Source of the DNA: an uncultured Oscillibacter sp.
Lineage (GTDB): Bacteria; Bacillota; Clostridia; Oscillospirales; Oscillospiraceae
Direction of reading: 5' to 3'
DNA: 23,108 nucleotides
Assembly (NCBI GenBank): GCA_902476875.1
Contig: CABSFC010000036.1
Location: 1 to 23,108 of the forward strand
Part shown: in pieces, positions 9,335-17,103 of the stretch
Layout: every line of letters starts with the position of its first letter
How positions within the stretch are numbered: position 1 is the stretch's first letter
Notes under the pieces: generated by a model
What the model was told of the DNA's origin: nothing
Seen by the model: the letters and a program-made list of their open reading frames with translations, nothing else
The model's database searches: none
Program-made: the position numbers and the translations under genes

Positions 9335-10714
9335 ATGACCAGTGTGAAAGACGCAAGCGAAAACGCAAAAGCAAAAGAGATTTTTGAAACCAGGCCGGTG
9401 CCTGCGGCGCTGGCGAAAATGGCGGTCCCCACCATTGTCAGCCAGCTGATCACGCTGGTCTACAACATCGCGGACACCTGGTTCATCGGGCAGACCGACA
9501 ACCCCTACATGGTGGCGGCGTCCTCCCTGGTGCTGACGATCTTTTTGATGATATCCGCCATCTCCAATCTGTTTGGCGTCGGCGGCGGGAGTCTGGCCGT
9601 CCGGCTGCTGGGGAGCCGGGACGAGGAGGAGGCGGGAAGGGTCGCCTCTCTCAGCCTGGTGCTGGCGGCGGGGGCGGCGCTGGTCTTCTCCCTGCTGTGC
9701 CTGCTCTTTATGGACCCGCTGCTCCGCTTCCTCGGCGCCAGCGGCAACACCATTGGATATGCAAAGCAGTATCTCGTGTTCGTCGTGGTGATCGGCGGCC
9801 TGCCCACCGTGCTGTCCAACACCATGAGCGCCATGGTGCGGAACATCGGCCACTCGAGAGAGGCCGGCTTCGGCCTGGGGCTGGGCGGCGTGCTGAACGT
9901 CATCCTCGATCCGATCTTCATGTTCGTGCTCCTGCCCGACGGCTATCAGGTGGCGGGCGCGGCCGCCGCCACCATGCTGTCCAATGTGGTCACCCTGGTC
10001 TACTTTATTCTGGTGTACCGGCGGCTCAGCGGCGGCACCGTGCTGGCTCTGCCCCGCCGCGTGGAGAAGATCCGGCGGGAATCCCTGCGGCCCCTTTTCT
10101 CCGTGGGTATTCCGGCGGCCATGAGCCTGCTGCTGTTCGATTTGACGAACATCGTCGTCAACCGTCTGGCGTCGGGCCACGGGGATATCGAGCTGGCGGC
10201 CATGGGGATCGTGCTGAAGGTGGAGCGCCTCCCCCTGAACATCGGCATCGGCATCTGCCTGGGCATGACGCCGCTGGTGGCGTACAACTACGCGGCGAAG
10301 AACCCCCAGCGGATGAATGCCTTCTTCAAAACCGCCCGGCTGGCCGGTCTGGTGGTGTCCGTCCTCTGTGTGGCCTTTTACCGCGTCTTCGCCCCGTACA
10401 TCGTCCGGGCCTTTATCGCCGACGCGGACACGGTGCGCTTCGGCACCGAGTTTTTGCAGTCCCGCTGCTTTGCCACGCCCTTCATGTTCCTGAGCTTCCA
10501 CATGGTGCACTTCATGCAGGCGGTGGACCGGGGAAAGGTCTCGTTCCTGCTGGCGGTCATCCGGCAGCTCTTCCTGAATATCCCCATTTTGTTCCTGATG
10601 AACGCCCTGTTCGGCATGCACGGCATCGTGTGGACCCAGCTGGCGGCGGACGCGGTCAACGTGGCGGCCTCCTATATCATCTATCACCGTCTGATCGGGG
10701 ATATCTCCTCGTAA
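9335..10714 (+). CDS. MATE family efflux transporter
   Basis: A 459-aa polytopic membrane protein with about 12 hydrophobic helices in two similar halves. It starts with the MATE pattern PVPAALAKMAVPTIVSQLI and YNIADTWFIGQ. Further family segments are GVGGGSLAVRLLG, MSAMVRNIGHSREAGF, GVLNVILDPIFMF and, in the second half, IGICLGMTPLVAYNYAAK. MATE proteins expel drugs or metabolites in exchange for Na+ or H+; the substrate is not predictable. An in-frame ATG 17 codons upstream sits almost at the predicted transcript start with AAAGG directly against it. The ATG at 9335 has GAGGGG 5 nt upstream and is preferred. It is a single-gene unit with its own promoter and terminator. Confidence 0.92.
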   Translation: MTSVKDASENAKAKEIFETRPVPAALAKMAVPTIVSQLITLVYNIADTWFIGQTDNPYMVAASSLVLTIFLMISAISNLFGVGGGSLAVRLLGSRDEEEAGRVASLSLVLAAGAALVFSLLCLLFMDPLLRFLGASGNTIGYAKQYLVFVVVIGGLPTVLSNTMSAMVRNIGHSREAGFGLGLGGVLNVILDPIFMFVLLPDGYQVAGAAAATMLSNVVTLVYFILVYRRLSGGTVLALPRRVEKIRRESLRPLFSVGIPAAMSLLLFDLTNIVVNRLASGHGDIELAAMGIVLKVERLPLNIGIGICLGMTPLVAYNYAAKNPQRMNAFFKTARLAGLVVSVLCVAFYRVFAPYIVRAFIADADTVRFGTEFLQSRCFATPFMFLSFHMVHFMQAVDRGKVSFLLAVIRQLFLNIPILFLMNALFGMHGIVWTQLAADAVNVAASYIIYHRLIGDISS

Positions 10715-10729
10715 AGCGGTCATGCGTCG

Positions 10730-10758
10730 GGCGGCCCCTCGCGGGGCCGCCTTTTTTT
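10730..10758 (+). terminator. Intrinsic terminator after the MATE gene
   Basis: GGCGGCCCC pairs with GGGGCCGCC (9 bp, TCGC loop), followed by seven T. Confidence 0.9.
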
Positions 10759-10830
10759 GTGGGTCTCCGCGCCGCATGTCTGTCCCCGCCGGCGCATACC
10801 CTTCCACAGAAGCAAAGAGGAGGGCGTGTC

Positions 10831-12186
10831 ATGCTGAAAGCCATCGACAAGCTGCTGTGGGGGCCGGGGACGCTGGCGCTGCTGCTGGGGACCGGGGTGT
10901 TTTTGACGGTGCGGATGCGGTTTCTGCCCTGGCGGCGGCTGGGGTTCGCCCTGCGCGCCGCCCTGGGGCGGGAGGCGCGGCAGACGGGAGATGGCGGCGT
11001 CTCCCCCTTCTCCGCCCTGATGACGGCGCTGGCGGCCACCATCGGCACCGGAAACATCGTGGGCGTGGCCACGGCGCTGGTGGCCGGCGGGCCAGGGGCG
11101 CTGGTGTGGATGGAGCTGTCCGCCCTGTTCGGCATGGCGACTATTTTCGCGGAGAGCATGCTGGCGGTGAAGTACCGGCGGCGGGACGCGCGGGGCCAGT
11201 GGGCAGGCGGCCCCATGTACCTGATGGAGGCGGCCTTTGGGCGGCGGGCCGGCGGAGCCATGGGAAGCGTGTTCGCCCTCTTTGCCGTGGGGGCCTCCCT
11301 GGGCATCGGCAGCATGACCCAGGCCAACGCCATCACCGGGGCGCTGTCCGCCACCTTCGGCCTGCCGGCGGGGCCGGTGGGGCTGGCGACGGCGGGGCTG
11401 GCGCTGGCGGGCATCTCAGGCGGCATCCGCGGCATCTCCAAAATCACCTCCGTGCTGGTGCCTGTGATGGCGGCGCTGTATCTGGGGGCGGGACTGGCGG
11501 TGATCCTGGGGAACCTGGGAAATCTCCCGGCGGGGCTGGCCCTCATCCTCCGCTCCGCCTTTTCGCCCCGGGCGGCGGCCGGAGGGATGGCCGGGATGTG
11601 GGCCGCCGCCCGATGGGGCGTGGCCCGGGGCGTCTTCTCCAACGAGGCGGGGCTGGGCTCCGCCGGCATCGCCGCCGCTGCCGCCGAGACCGCCGATCCC
11701 GTAAAGCAGGGCTACATCAGCATGACCGGCGCTTTTTTTGACACCTCTGTCATCTGCACGGTGACGGGGCTTGCCATCTGCTGCTCCGGCGCGCTGGGGG
11801 CCGTGGACGCCTCCGGCGCGCCGGTGGACGGCGGGGCCCTGACCATCCTGGCCTTTCGCACGGTGCTGGGGGAGCTGGGGGCCAGGTGCATCGCCGTTTC
11901 CATCGTGCTGTTTGCCTTCTCCACCGTCTTGGGGTGGGAATACCAGGGTGAGACCGCCTTTTCCTATCTCACCCGTGGCCGGGGACGGCCGGCCTACCGG
12001 CTGCTGTACGCCCTGGCGGCGCTGCTGGGCGGCGGAGCCCGGCTGGAGACGGTGTATCTCTTCTCCGACGTCTGCAACGCCCTGATGTGCATGCCGAATC
12101 TGGTGTGTCTGCTGGCTCTCTCCGGCACGGCCTGTCGGGAGATACGGGAAGCGGAGCCACGGAGGCGGCGCAGAGGGACCAGATAG
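10831..12186 (+). CDS. Sodium:alanine/glycine symporter (AGCS family)
   Basis: A 451-aa membrane transporter of the alanine or glycine:cation symporter family, which imports small neutral amino acids with Na+. Visible hallmarks: the N-terminal helix MLKAIDKLLWGPGTLALLLGTGVFLT, then ALAATIGTGNIVGVATA at about residues 65-80, AGGPMYLMEAAFG, FSNEAGLGSAGIAAAAAE at about 268-285 and KQGYISMTGAFFDTSVIC. The ATG at 10831 has AGAGGAGGG upstream. The frame stays open far upstream, but that part is read through the MATE gene in another frame and is not coding. No good promoter is visible between the upstream terminator and the start codon, and no clear terminator follows. Confidence 0.93.
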   Translation: MLKAIDKLLWGPGTLALLLGTGVFLTVRMRFLPWRRLGFALRAALGREARQTGDGGVSPFSALMTALAATIGTGNIVGVATALVAGGPGALVWMELSALFGMATIFAESMLAVKYRRRDARGQWAGGPMYLMEAAFGRRAGGAMGSVFALFAVGASLGIGSMTQANAITGALSATFGLPAGPVGLATAGLALAGISGGIRGISKITSVLVPVMAALYLGAGLAVILGNLGNLPAGLALILRSAFSPRAAAGGMAGMWAAARWGVARGVFSNEAGLGSAGIAAAAAETADPVKQGYISMTGAFFDTSVICTVTGLAICCSGALGAVDASGAPVDGGALTILAFRTVLGELGARCIAVSIVLFAFSTVLGWEYQGETAFSYLTRGRGRPAYRLLYALAALLGGGARLETVYLFSDVCNALMCMPNLVCLLALSGTACREIREAEPRRRRRGTR

Positions 12187-12198
12187 TAAACTTTCTGT

Positions 12199-12215
12199 GA
12201 AAATGTTGCATTTTC
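12199..12215. promoter_or_regulatory. Operator-like inverted repeat over the -35 of the metallochaperone genes
   Basis: A perfect dyad GAAAATG-TTG-CATTTTC (7-3-7) overlaps the proposed -35 TTGCAT (12206-12211). Its AT-rich, about 17-bp form is in the size range of Fur-family operators (Fur, Zur, PerR), and placement over the -35 suits a repressor. It has no T run of its own and is a poor terminator. Which regulator binds it is unknown. Confidence 0.5.
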
Positions 12216-12233
12216 CGATAAAAATGGTATATT
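12206..12233 (+). promoter_or_regulatory. Promoter of the COG0523 GTPase operon
   Basis: TTGCAT (12206-12211), a 16-bp spacer, and TATATT (12228-12233). The -10 is strong and the -35 weak. It shares TTGCATTTTCCG with the promoter at 14521. Confidence 0.5.
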
Positions 12234-12273
12234 AAGTTCTGTTCAGAAATTTATAAGCAAAGGACTTGATCGT

Positions 12274-13449
12274 ATGACAAAAATCGACATCGTATCCGGC
12301 TTTTTGGGCGCCGGTAAGACGACCCTCATCAAAAAGCTGCTGGCGGAGGCATTCCCCGGCGAGAAGCTGGTGCTCATCGAAAACGAGTTCGGTGAGATCA
12401 GCATCGACGGCGGCTTTTTGAAGGAATCCGGCGTGCAGATCAGCGAGATGTCCTCCGGGTGCATCTGCTGCTCCCTGGTGGGCGATTTCAACAAGGCCCT
12501 GAAGGACGTGCGGGCCCAGTTCCAGCCTGACCGCATCCTCATCGAGCCCTCCGGCGTGGGCAAGCTCAGCGACGTCATCGTGGCGGTGGAGAACACCGTG
12601 GCCGACGTGCCGGACATGAAGCTGAACAGCTTCGTCACCGTGGCCGACGCCACCAAGGTGAAGGTCTATATGAAGAACTTCGGCGAGTTCTACAACAACC
12701 AGATCGAATCCGCCGGCACCATCATCCTCTCCCGGACCCAGAAGCTGAGCCAGGAGAAGCTGGAGGCCGCCGCGGCCATGCTGCGGGAGAAAAACCCCGA
12801 CGCCGCCATTCTGACCACTCCCTGGGACCAGCTGGACGGCAAGATCATCCTCTCCGCCATGGAGAAGGTGTCCCTGGCGGACGAGCTGCTGGCGAAGATG
12901 CGGGCCGAGCACGAGGCCGAGGAGGCGGAGCACGCTCACCATCACCACCATGACCACGACGAGCACGACCATGAGCACCACCACGGGCATGATGACGAGG
13001 ATGAGGACGAGCACCATCACCATCACGACCACGGTGAGGACGAGGACGAGCGCCACCATCACCACGGGCATGATGCGCACGACCACGAGCATCATCATGA
13101 CCACGAGCACCACCACGACCATGACCACGAGTGCGACGACCCCAACTGCTCCTGCCACCATCACCACCATCACGCCGACGAGGTGTTCACCTCCTGGGGC
13201 AGGGAAACGCCCAAGACCTTTACCCAGGCGGATATCGAGCGCATCCTGACGGCGCTGGACTCCGGCGAATACGGCAAGATCCTGCGGGCCAAAGGCATCG
13301 TGGGCGGCGAAAACGGCGCGTGGATCGAGTTCGACTACGTGCCCGAGGAGCACGAGGTCCGCGCCGGCCATCCCGACTACACCGGCCGCCTGTGCGTCAT
13401 CGGCGCCGAGCTGAGGGAAGACAGGCTGGCGGAGCTGTTCGGCCTGTGA
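12274..13449 (+). CDS. COG0523/CobW-family GTPase metallochaperone with His-rich loop
   Basis: A 391-aa cytoplasmic G3E GTPase of the CobW/P47K/ZNG1 group, which deliver metals such as zinc or cobalt to target proteins. Walker A is GFLGAGKT (9-16); the family metal motif GCICCSL is at 62-68 (Cys63, 65, 66); EPSG is at 91-94; and the guanine-recognition element is SRTQK at 153-157. Between the GTPase and C-terminal domains, residues 220-300 hold about 41 His plus many Asp/Glu and a CDDPNCSC cluster (Cys287, 292, 294), a large metal-binding linker. The C-terminal CobW_C-like domain includes GIVGGENGAWIEFDYV. The ATG at 12274 has AAAGGA upstream. A dyad over the promoter suggests metal-responsive repression. 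It is co-transcribed with the next gene 28 nt downstream. Confidence 0.93.
   Translation: MTKIDIVSGFLGAGKTTLIKKLLAEAFPGEKLVLIENEFGEISIDGGFLKESGVQISEMSSGCICCSLVGDFNKALKDVRAQFQPDRILIEPSGVGKLSDVIVAVENTVADVPDMKLNSFVTVADATKVKVYMKNFGEFYNNQIESAGTIILSRTQKLSQEKLEAAAAMLREKNPDAAILTTPWDQLDGKIILSAMEKVSLADELLAKMRAEHEAEEAEHAHHHHHDHDEHDHEHHHGHDDEDEDEHHHHHDHGEDEDERHHHHGHDAHDHEHHHDHEHHHDHDHECDDPNCSCHHHHHHADEVFTSWGRETPKTFTQADIERILTALDSGEYGKILRAKGIVGGENGAWIEFDYVPEEHEVRAGHPDYTGRLCVIGAELREDRLAELFGL
12931..13170 (+). repeat. Low-complexity His/Asp codon repeat inside the GTPase gene
   Basis: Irregular repetition of CACCAC, CATCAC and GACCACGAG units encodes the His-rich linker. It is in frame with the gene and is a likely site of length variation by slippage between strains. 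It is not a CRISPR array: there are no spacers and no regular period. Confidence 0.8.
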
Positions 13450-13477
13450 GAAAGCCGGAAAGGAAACGAACTTTACA

Positions 13478-14410
13478 ATGGCTGATATTCCTGTTTATCT
13501 GATCGCCGGATTCCTGGATTCCGGCAAGACCGACTTCATCAACGGCATCCTCCAGGACGGCTTCGCCCGGCAGGATAAGACCCTTCTGATCTGCTGCGAG
13601 GAGGGCGAGCTGGAATACGAGAAGAACGCTCTGGACAACGTGACCGTCGTCACCGTGGAGGACGAGGAGGACCTGAAGTGCTCCCAGCTCAAGGAGTGGG
13701 AGAAGCAGTACAGGCCCAAGCAGGTCCTGATCGAGTACAACGGCATGTGGCAAATGGAACGCCTTTACAGGGAGGTCCTGCCCGCCAACTGGGTGCTGTA
13801 TCAGATCATGACCTTTGTTCAGGCGGACACCTTTGAGGTATACGCCAAGAACATGGGCCAGCTGATGATGGAGAAGATCACTAACGCGGACATGCTGGTG
13901 TTCAACCGCTGCACCCCCGAACTGCGGGACGCCCTGCGGAAGCGGAATTTGCGGATGGTGAACCGCCGGGCGGACATTTACCTGGAAAACGTGGACGGTA
14001 CCAGCGAGGATTACAACAACGACGACACCTGCCCCTTCGATCTCAGTCAGGAGGTCGTCGACATCCCCGACGACGACTTTGGCGTGTGGTATGTGGACGT
14101 GATGGACCACCCGGACCGCTGGGCCGGGAAGATGGTCCACATGAAGCTCATCATGTGCCACTCCAAAAAGTACCCCGGCATCCACTGCCCCGGCCGCTTC
14201 GCCATGGTGTGCTGCGAAAACGACGTACAGTTCCTGGGGCTCATCGCCAAGGGCGTGAGCCTGAACCAGTACAACAACCGGGACTGGATCGAGGTCACCG
14301 CCCGCATGGCCGTGGAGAAGCACGCGGCCTACAAGGGCAAGGGTCCGGTGATGCACGTCATTTCCATCGGCCCCTGCGAAAAGCCCGCCCAGGAGGTCGT
14401 CACCTTCTGA
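13478..14410 (+). CDS. CobW-like P-loop protein fused to a TIGR03943/YcgQ-like C-terminal domain
   Basis: A 310-aa protein. The first half is a divergent COG0523-type GTPase: Walker A GFLDSGKT at 11-18, LIEYNG (84-89) where CobW has the EPSG segment, and FNRC (142-145) in place of NKxD. The family GCxCC metal motif is missing; CC is at 39-40 and Cys68 stands alone. The second half (about 203-310) has WAGKMVHMKLIMC, then CPGRFAMVCCENDVQFLGLI (237-256), DWIEV, and HVISIGPCEKPAQEVVTF. This strongly resembles the C-terminal part of TIGR03943/YcgQ (DUF1980) proteins, which accompany a YcgR-type permease. It follows the His-rich GTPase by 28 nt and is closed by a terminator, so the pair is one operon. 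The domain call is from memory of the family pattern. A role in metal delivery is inferred from the neighbour. Confidence 0.82.
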   Translation: MADIPVYLIAGFLDSGKTDFINGILQDGFARQDKTLLICCEEGELEYEKNALDNVTVVTVEDEEDLKCSQLKEWEKQYRPKQVLIEYNGMWQMERLYREVLPANWVLYQIMTFVQADTFEVYAKNMGQLMMEKITNADMLVFNRCTPELRDALRKRNLRMVNRRADIYLENVDGTSEDYNNDDTCPFDLSQEVVDIPDDDFGVWYVDVMDHPDRWAGKMVHMKLIMCHSKKYPGIHCPGRFAMVCCENDVQFLGLIAKGVSLNQYNNRDWIEVTARMAVEKHAAYKGKGPVMHVISIGPCEKPAQEVVTF

Positions 14411-14443
14411 CGAAATCCAATACGATTTGTAGAATCTCGTCTA

Positions 14444-14479
14444 AAAACTCCCCTCCGTTGTCAGACAGAGGGGAGTTTT
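14444..14479 (+). terminator. Intrinsic terminator after the CobW-like operon
   Basis: AAAACTCCCCTC pairs perfectly with GAGGGGAGTTTT (12 bp, 12-nt loop). The T run forms the end of the right arm, and the A run of the left arm would let it work in both directions. Confidence 0.85.
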
Positions 14480-14520
14480 GTCATCAACACGCGGCACAGA
14501 AGCGCTGCGTCCGGACGGCC

Positions 14521-14548
14521 TTGCATTTTCCGGCAAAAGCCATATAAT
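14521..14548 (+). promoter_or_regulatory. Promoter of the LTA-synthase-like operon
   Basis: TTGCAT (14521-14526), a 16-bp spacer, and consensus TATAAT (14543-14548). The block TTGCATTTTCCG is identical to that at 12206, but here there is no upstream half-site completing a dyad. Confidence 0.6.
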
Positions 14549-14589
14549 AGAGATAATCTTCCAAAAATCCCCCAGAAAGGACTGCTGTT

Positions 14590-16539
14590 TTGAAAATTCG
14601 TGAACGGTTTCCCAAATACCGGCTGTCCCTGCCGCTGGCGCTGCTGGCGGCGGTGCTGCTTGCCGGGTGCATCACGCTGCTGGCCCTGTGGTGCCAGCCC
14701 AATTCCATGCGGGCGGTGCTGGCGCAGTTCAGGGCCCAGCCCCTGCTGATCGTGCTGAACGCCATGCCCGTGGGCCTGCTGCTGCTGGCGGCCGCCTGCC
14801 TCTTCCGCAACGTGTTCTTCGGCGCGGCAGCGGTGAATTTCGGCGTGTGCGCCCTGTCCATCGCCAACCGCATCAAGATCGAGGTCCGGGACGAGCCGGT
14901 GTTCCCCCGGGACTTCGGATTGCTGAAAGAGGTCGGCAGCGCCATGGAGAGCTACGACATCCGCTACCCCGCCCAGGTCATCGCCGTGGTGGCGCTGACC
15001 ACGCTGGCGCTGGCGATTTTGGGCGTCCTCATTGGCTGTAAGCCTATCTCCCTTGTCAGGGTGAAAATCCGAAGCGAGCGTCTGAAGGGCTGGCTCTGCC
15101 GCCTGCTGGGGGCCGCCGCCAGCATAGCCGTTCTGGCGGGCCTGATCTTGACTGTCTACGCCTCCAACAGCCTGTACAACTCCTTTCGGGTGTCCAACGC
15201 CTACTATATCCCCTCGGTGTTCAACGAGCTGGGCTTCCCCTACTGCTTCTGCCACCAGTTCACCACCTACCCTATCGACAGGCCGGAGGGCTTCAACAAG
15301 GCGGAGGCCGCCGGCTGGGAGACCGGGGACCAGCCCGGGCAGGGAAAGGCCGTCAACGTGGTCATGGTGATGAACGAGGCCTTTTCCGATATCACGGACT
15401 ACGATGTCTTCACCTATGGGGAGGACGACGATCCCCTGCCCAATCTCCACGCCCTGCGGGAGGACCCCCACGCCCTTTCCGGCCACGTGGTGGTGCCCGG
15501 CTTTGCCGGCGGCACCGCCAACACGGAGTTCGACGTGCTGACGGGTATGCAGACCAACGCCCTGTCCGCCACCACCACGTCCGCCTTCCGGGTGGTGAAC
15601 CGGGACCTGGACAGCCTGTTCCGGGTGTTCGGCGGCGACGGGTATCACACCTCCTTCTTCCACCCCGGCGACGACTGGTTCTACAACCGGGAGAACGTCT
15701 ACCGCTGGTTCGGCGCGGAGGAGACAGTGTTCGCCGACCAGATGGAGGATCTCCAGTACAAGGGCCGGTGGGTCACGGACGACTATATGGCGGGTCTGAT
15801 CGAGCGGGAGTTCGCCGAGACCGTGGCGGGCGGCGGGACGCTGTTCCACTACACCACCACCATCCAGAACCACATGTCCTACACCGCCGACAAGTACGGC
15901 GAGGGATACGACTTCCCGGCGGTGAAGACCTCCGCCGCCCTGTCCGACGGGGTGCGGACCATGCTGGAGGTCTATATCGAGGGTGCCCGGGACGCGGACG
16001 CCATGCTGGGCCGTCTGCGGGACTATTTCGCGGCCCAGGACGAGCCGGTGGTGCTGGTGTACTTCGGCGACCACCTGCCCTATCTGGGAGACAACATGCT
16101 GGGCTACGCGGAGCTGGGGCTGGAGGTGGCCGTCAGGGAGGACAACCGCCAGAACCCGCTGTGCTCCTATGAGACGCCCTATATCATCTGGGCCAACGAC
16201 GCGGCGGCGGATATGCTGGATTGGGACGCCGCCGTGGAGGCCCTGGAGCTGCCGGAGAGCGGCCGGCTCTCCGCCAGCTTCCTGGGGGCCGCGGTGCTGG
16301 AGCTGACGGGCCGGGGCGGGGAAAGCCCCTGGTTCGCCTTTTTGAACCAGCTGCGGCGGCAGACGCCGGTGGTGCAGAAGAAGACCTATCTGCTGATGGA
16401 CGGGACGTACGTCCTGGAGCGGGACCTGGACCAGTGGGCGCCGGAGAGCGGTCCCAGCGGCGATGACATCCGGGAGAGCGTTCTGCGGTGGCGGCAGTGG
16501 AGCTACTATAAGCTGCGGTACAAGGATGTGACGGAATGA
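14590..16539 (+). CDS. LTA synthase-like membrane phosphoglycerol transferase/sulfatase-fold protein
   Basis: A 649-aa protein with about five N-terminal membrane helices (roughly residues 12-36, 50-72, 75-92, 125-150, 168-190) followed by an extracellular alkaline-phosphatase-superfamily domain from about 255. LtaS-type features: the metal-binding acid in VMVMNEAFSD (Glu263), the nucleophile region GGTANTEFDVLTG (Thr309), HPGDDWFYNR (358-367) and YFGDHLPYLG (491-500, Asp494/His495). Enzymes of this family move phosphoglycerol or related groups onto surface polymers or membrane lipids; the acceptor is unknown. The start is TTG at 14590 with AAAGGA 9 nt upstream; the first ATG is at codon 40 and would delete a helix. 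It overlaps the next gene by ATGA. Confidence 0.9.
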   Translation: MKIRERFPKYRLSLPLALLAAVLLAGCITLLALWCQPNSMRAVLAQFRAQPLLIVLNAMPVGLLLLAAACLFRNVFFGAAAVNFGVCALSIANRIKIEVRDEPVFPRDFGLLKEVGSAMESYDIRYPAQVIAVVALTTLALAILGVLIGCKPISLVRVKIRSERLKGWLCRLLGAAASIAVLAGLILTVYASNSLYNSFRVSNAYYIPSVFNELGFPYCFCHQFTTYPIDRPEGFNKAEAAGWETGDQPGQGKAVNVVMVMNEAFSDITDYDVFTYGEDDDPLPNLHALREDPHALSGHVVVPGFAGGTANTEFDVLTGMQTNALSATTTSAFRVVNRDLDSLFRVFGGDGYHTSFFHPGDDWFYNRENVYRWFGAEETVFADQMEDLQYKGRWVTDDYMAGLIEREFAETVAGGGTLFHYTTTIQNHMSYTADKYGEGYDFPAVKTSAALSDGVRTMLEVYIEGARDADAMLGRLRDYFAAQDEPVVLVYFGDHLPYLGDNMLGYAELGLEVAVREDNRQNPLCSYETPYIIWANDAAADMLDWDAAVEALELPESGRLSASFLGAAVLELTGRGGESPWFAFLNQLRRQTPVVQKKTYLLMDGTYVLERDLDQWAPESGPSGDDIRESVLRWRQWSYYKLRYKDVTE

Positions 16540-17051
16540 AGAGCCGTCAAATAGCGCTCTGCGGCGTGCTGACCGCCCTGGCGGTGGTGATTTTGCTGCT
16601 GGGCGGCGCCATTGGCATCGGGACCTTCGCCGCGCCGGTGCTGGCGATGGCGGCGCTGCTGCCGGTGCTGGAGGAGTGCGGCGCCAAGGCCGCCGGGACG
16701 GCTTACGCGGCGGCGGCGCTCCTGGCGCTGCTGCTGGTGCCGGACCGGGAGCTGGCGCTGGTGTACGCGGGTTTCGGGTGGTATCCCATTCTGCGGCCCC
16801 GCATCGCCCGTATCCCCTCCCGGTTTTTGCGGCTGGTTTGCAGGCTGGCCATCTGCAACGGGATAATTGCGGTGCTGTACGGCCTGGTGCTGCGCCTGCT
16901 GGGCCTGACGGCGGACCTGGCCGGAGCTTCCCGGCTGCTGAACGTCGCGCTGCTGGTGATGGGGAATGTGGTATTTCTGCTGCTGGATCTGGTGCTGGTC
17001 CGGCTGACAAGCCTGTGGCGTGGGAAGCTGCGGAGGCGGTTCTTTCCATAG
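16536..17051 (+). CDS. Small polytopic membrane protein, unknown function
   Basis: A 171-aa hydrophobic protein with about five helices. It starts MKSRQIALCGVLTALAVVILLLGG and carries GFGWYPILRPRIARIPSRFLR in a loop, followed by helices at about 105-125 and 137-160. This pattern is common among uncharacterised clostridial membrane proteins and loosely like ECF-transporter substrate-binding subunits, but I cannot assign it. Its ATG overlaps the stop of the LTA-synthase-like gene (ATGA), so translation is probably coupled and the two may work on the same surface process. It ends in a basic RGKLRRRFFP tail. Confidence 0.82.
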   Translation: MKSRQIALCGVLTALAVVILLLGGAIGIGTFAAPVLAMAALLPVLEECGAKAAGTAYAAAALLALLLVPDRELALVYAGFGWYPILRPRIARIPSRFLRLVCRLAICNGIIAVLYGLVLRLLGLTADLAGASRLLNVALLVMGNVVFLLLDLVLVRLTSLWRGKLRRRFFP

Positions 17052-17052
17052 C

Positions 17053-17081
17053 TTGGATGGATATGGCGCTATTTCTATATG
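17053..17081 (+). promoter_or_regulatory. Candidate promoter of the NUDIX gene
   Basis: TTGGAT (17053-17058), a 17-bp spacer, and TATATG (17076-17081), in a locally AT-rich gap. Both boxes are imperfect. Confidence 0.3.
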
Positions 17082-17103
17082 TCAGAAACCCTGGAGGTCT
17101 TCT

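Noticed and set aside
9185..10807. 540-codon minus-strand frame opposite the MATE gene
   Set aside because: His/Gln/Gly-rich antisense shadow crossing two terminators and a promoter.
9697..10830. Possible large N-terminal fusion to the AGCS symporter
   Set aside because: This part is the MATE gene in another frame and passes through a strong terminator; the symporter has its own ATG and AGGAGG at 10831.
12950..13249. Thr-rich ORF, or a CRISPR-like repeat array
   Set aside because: It is the frame-shifted reading of the His-rich codons; the repeats are irregular and have no spacers.
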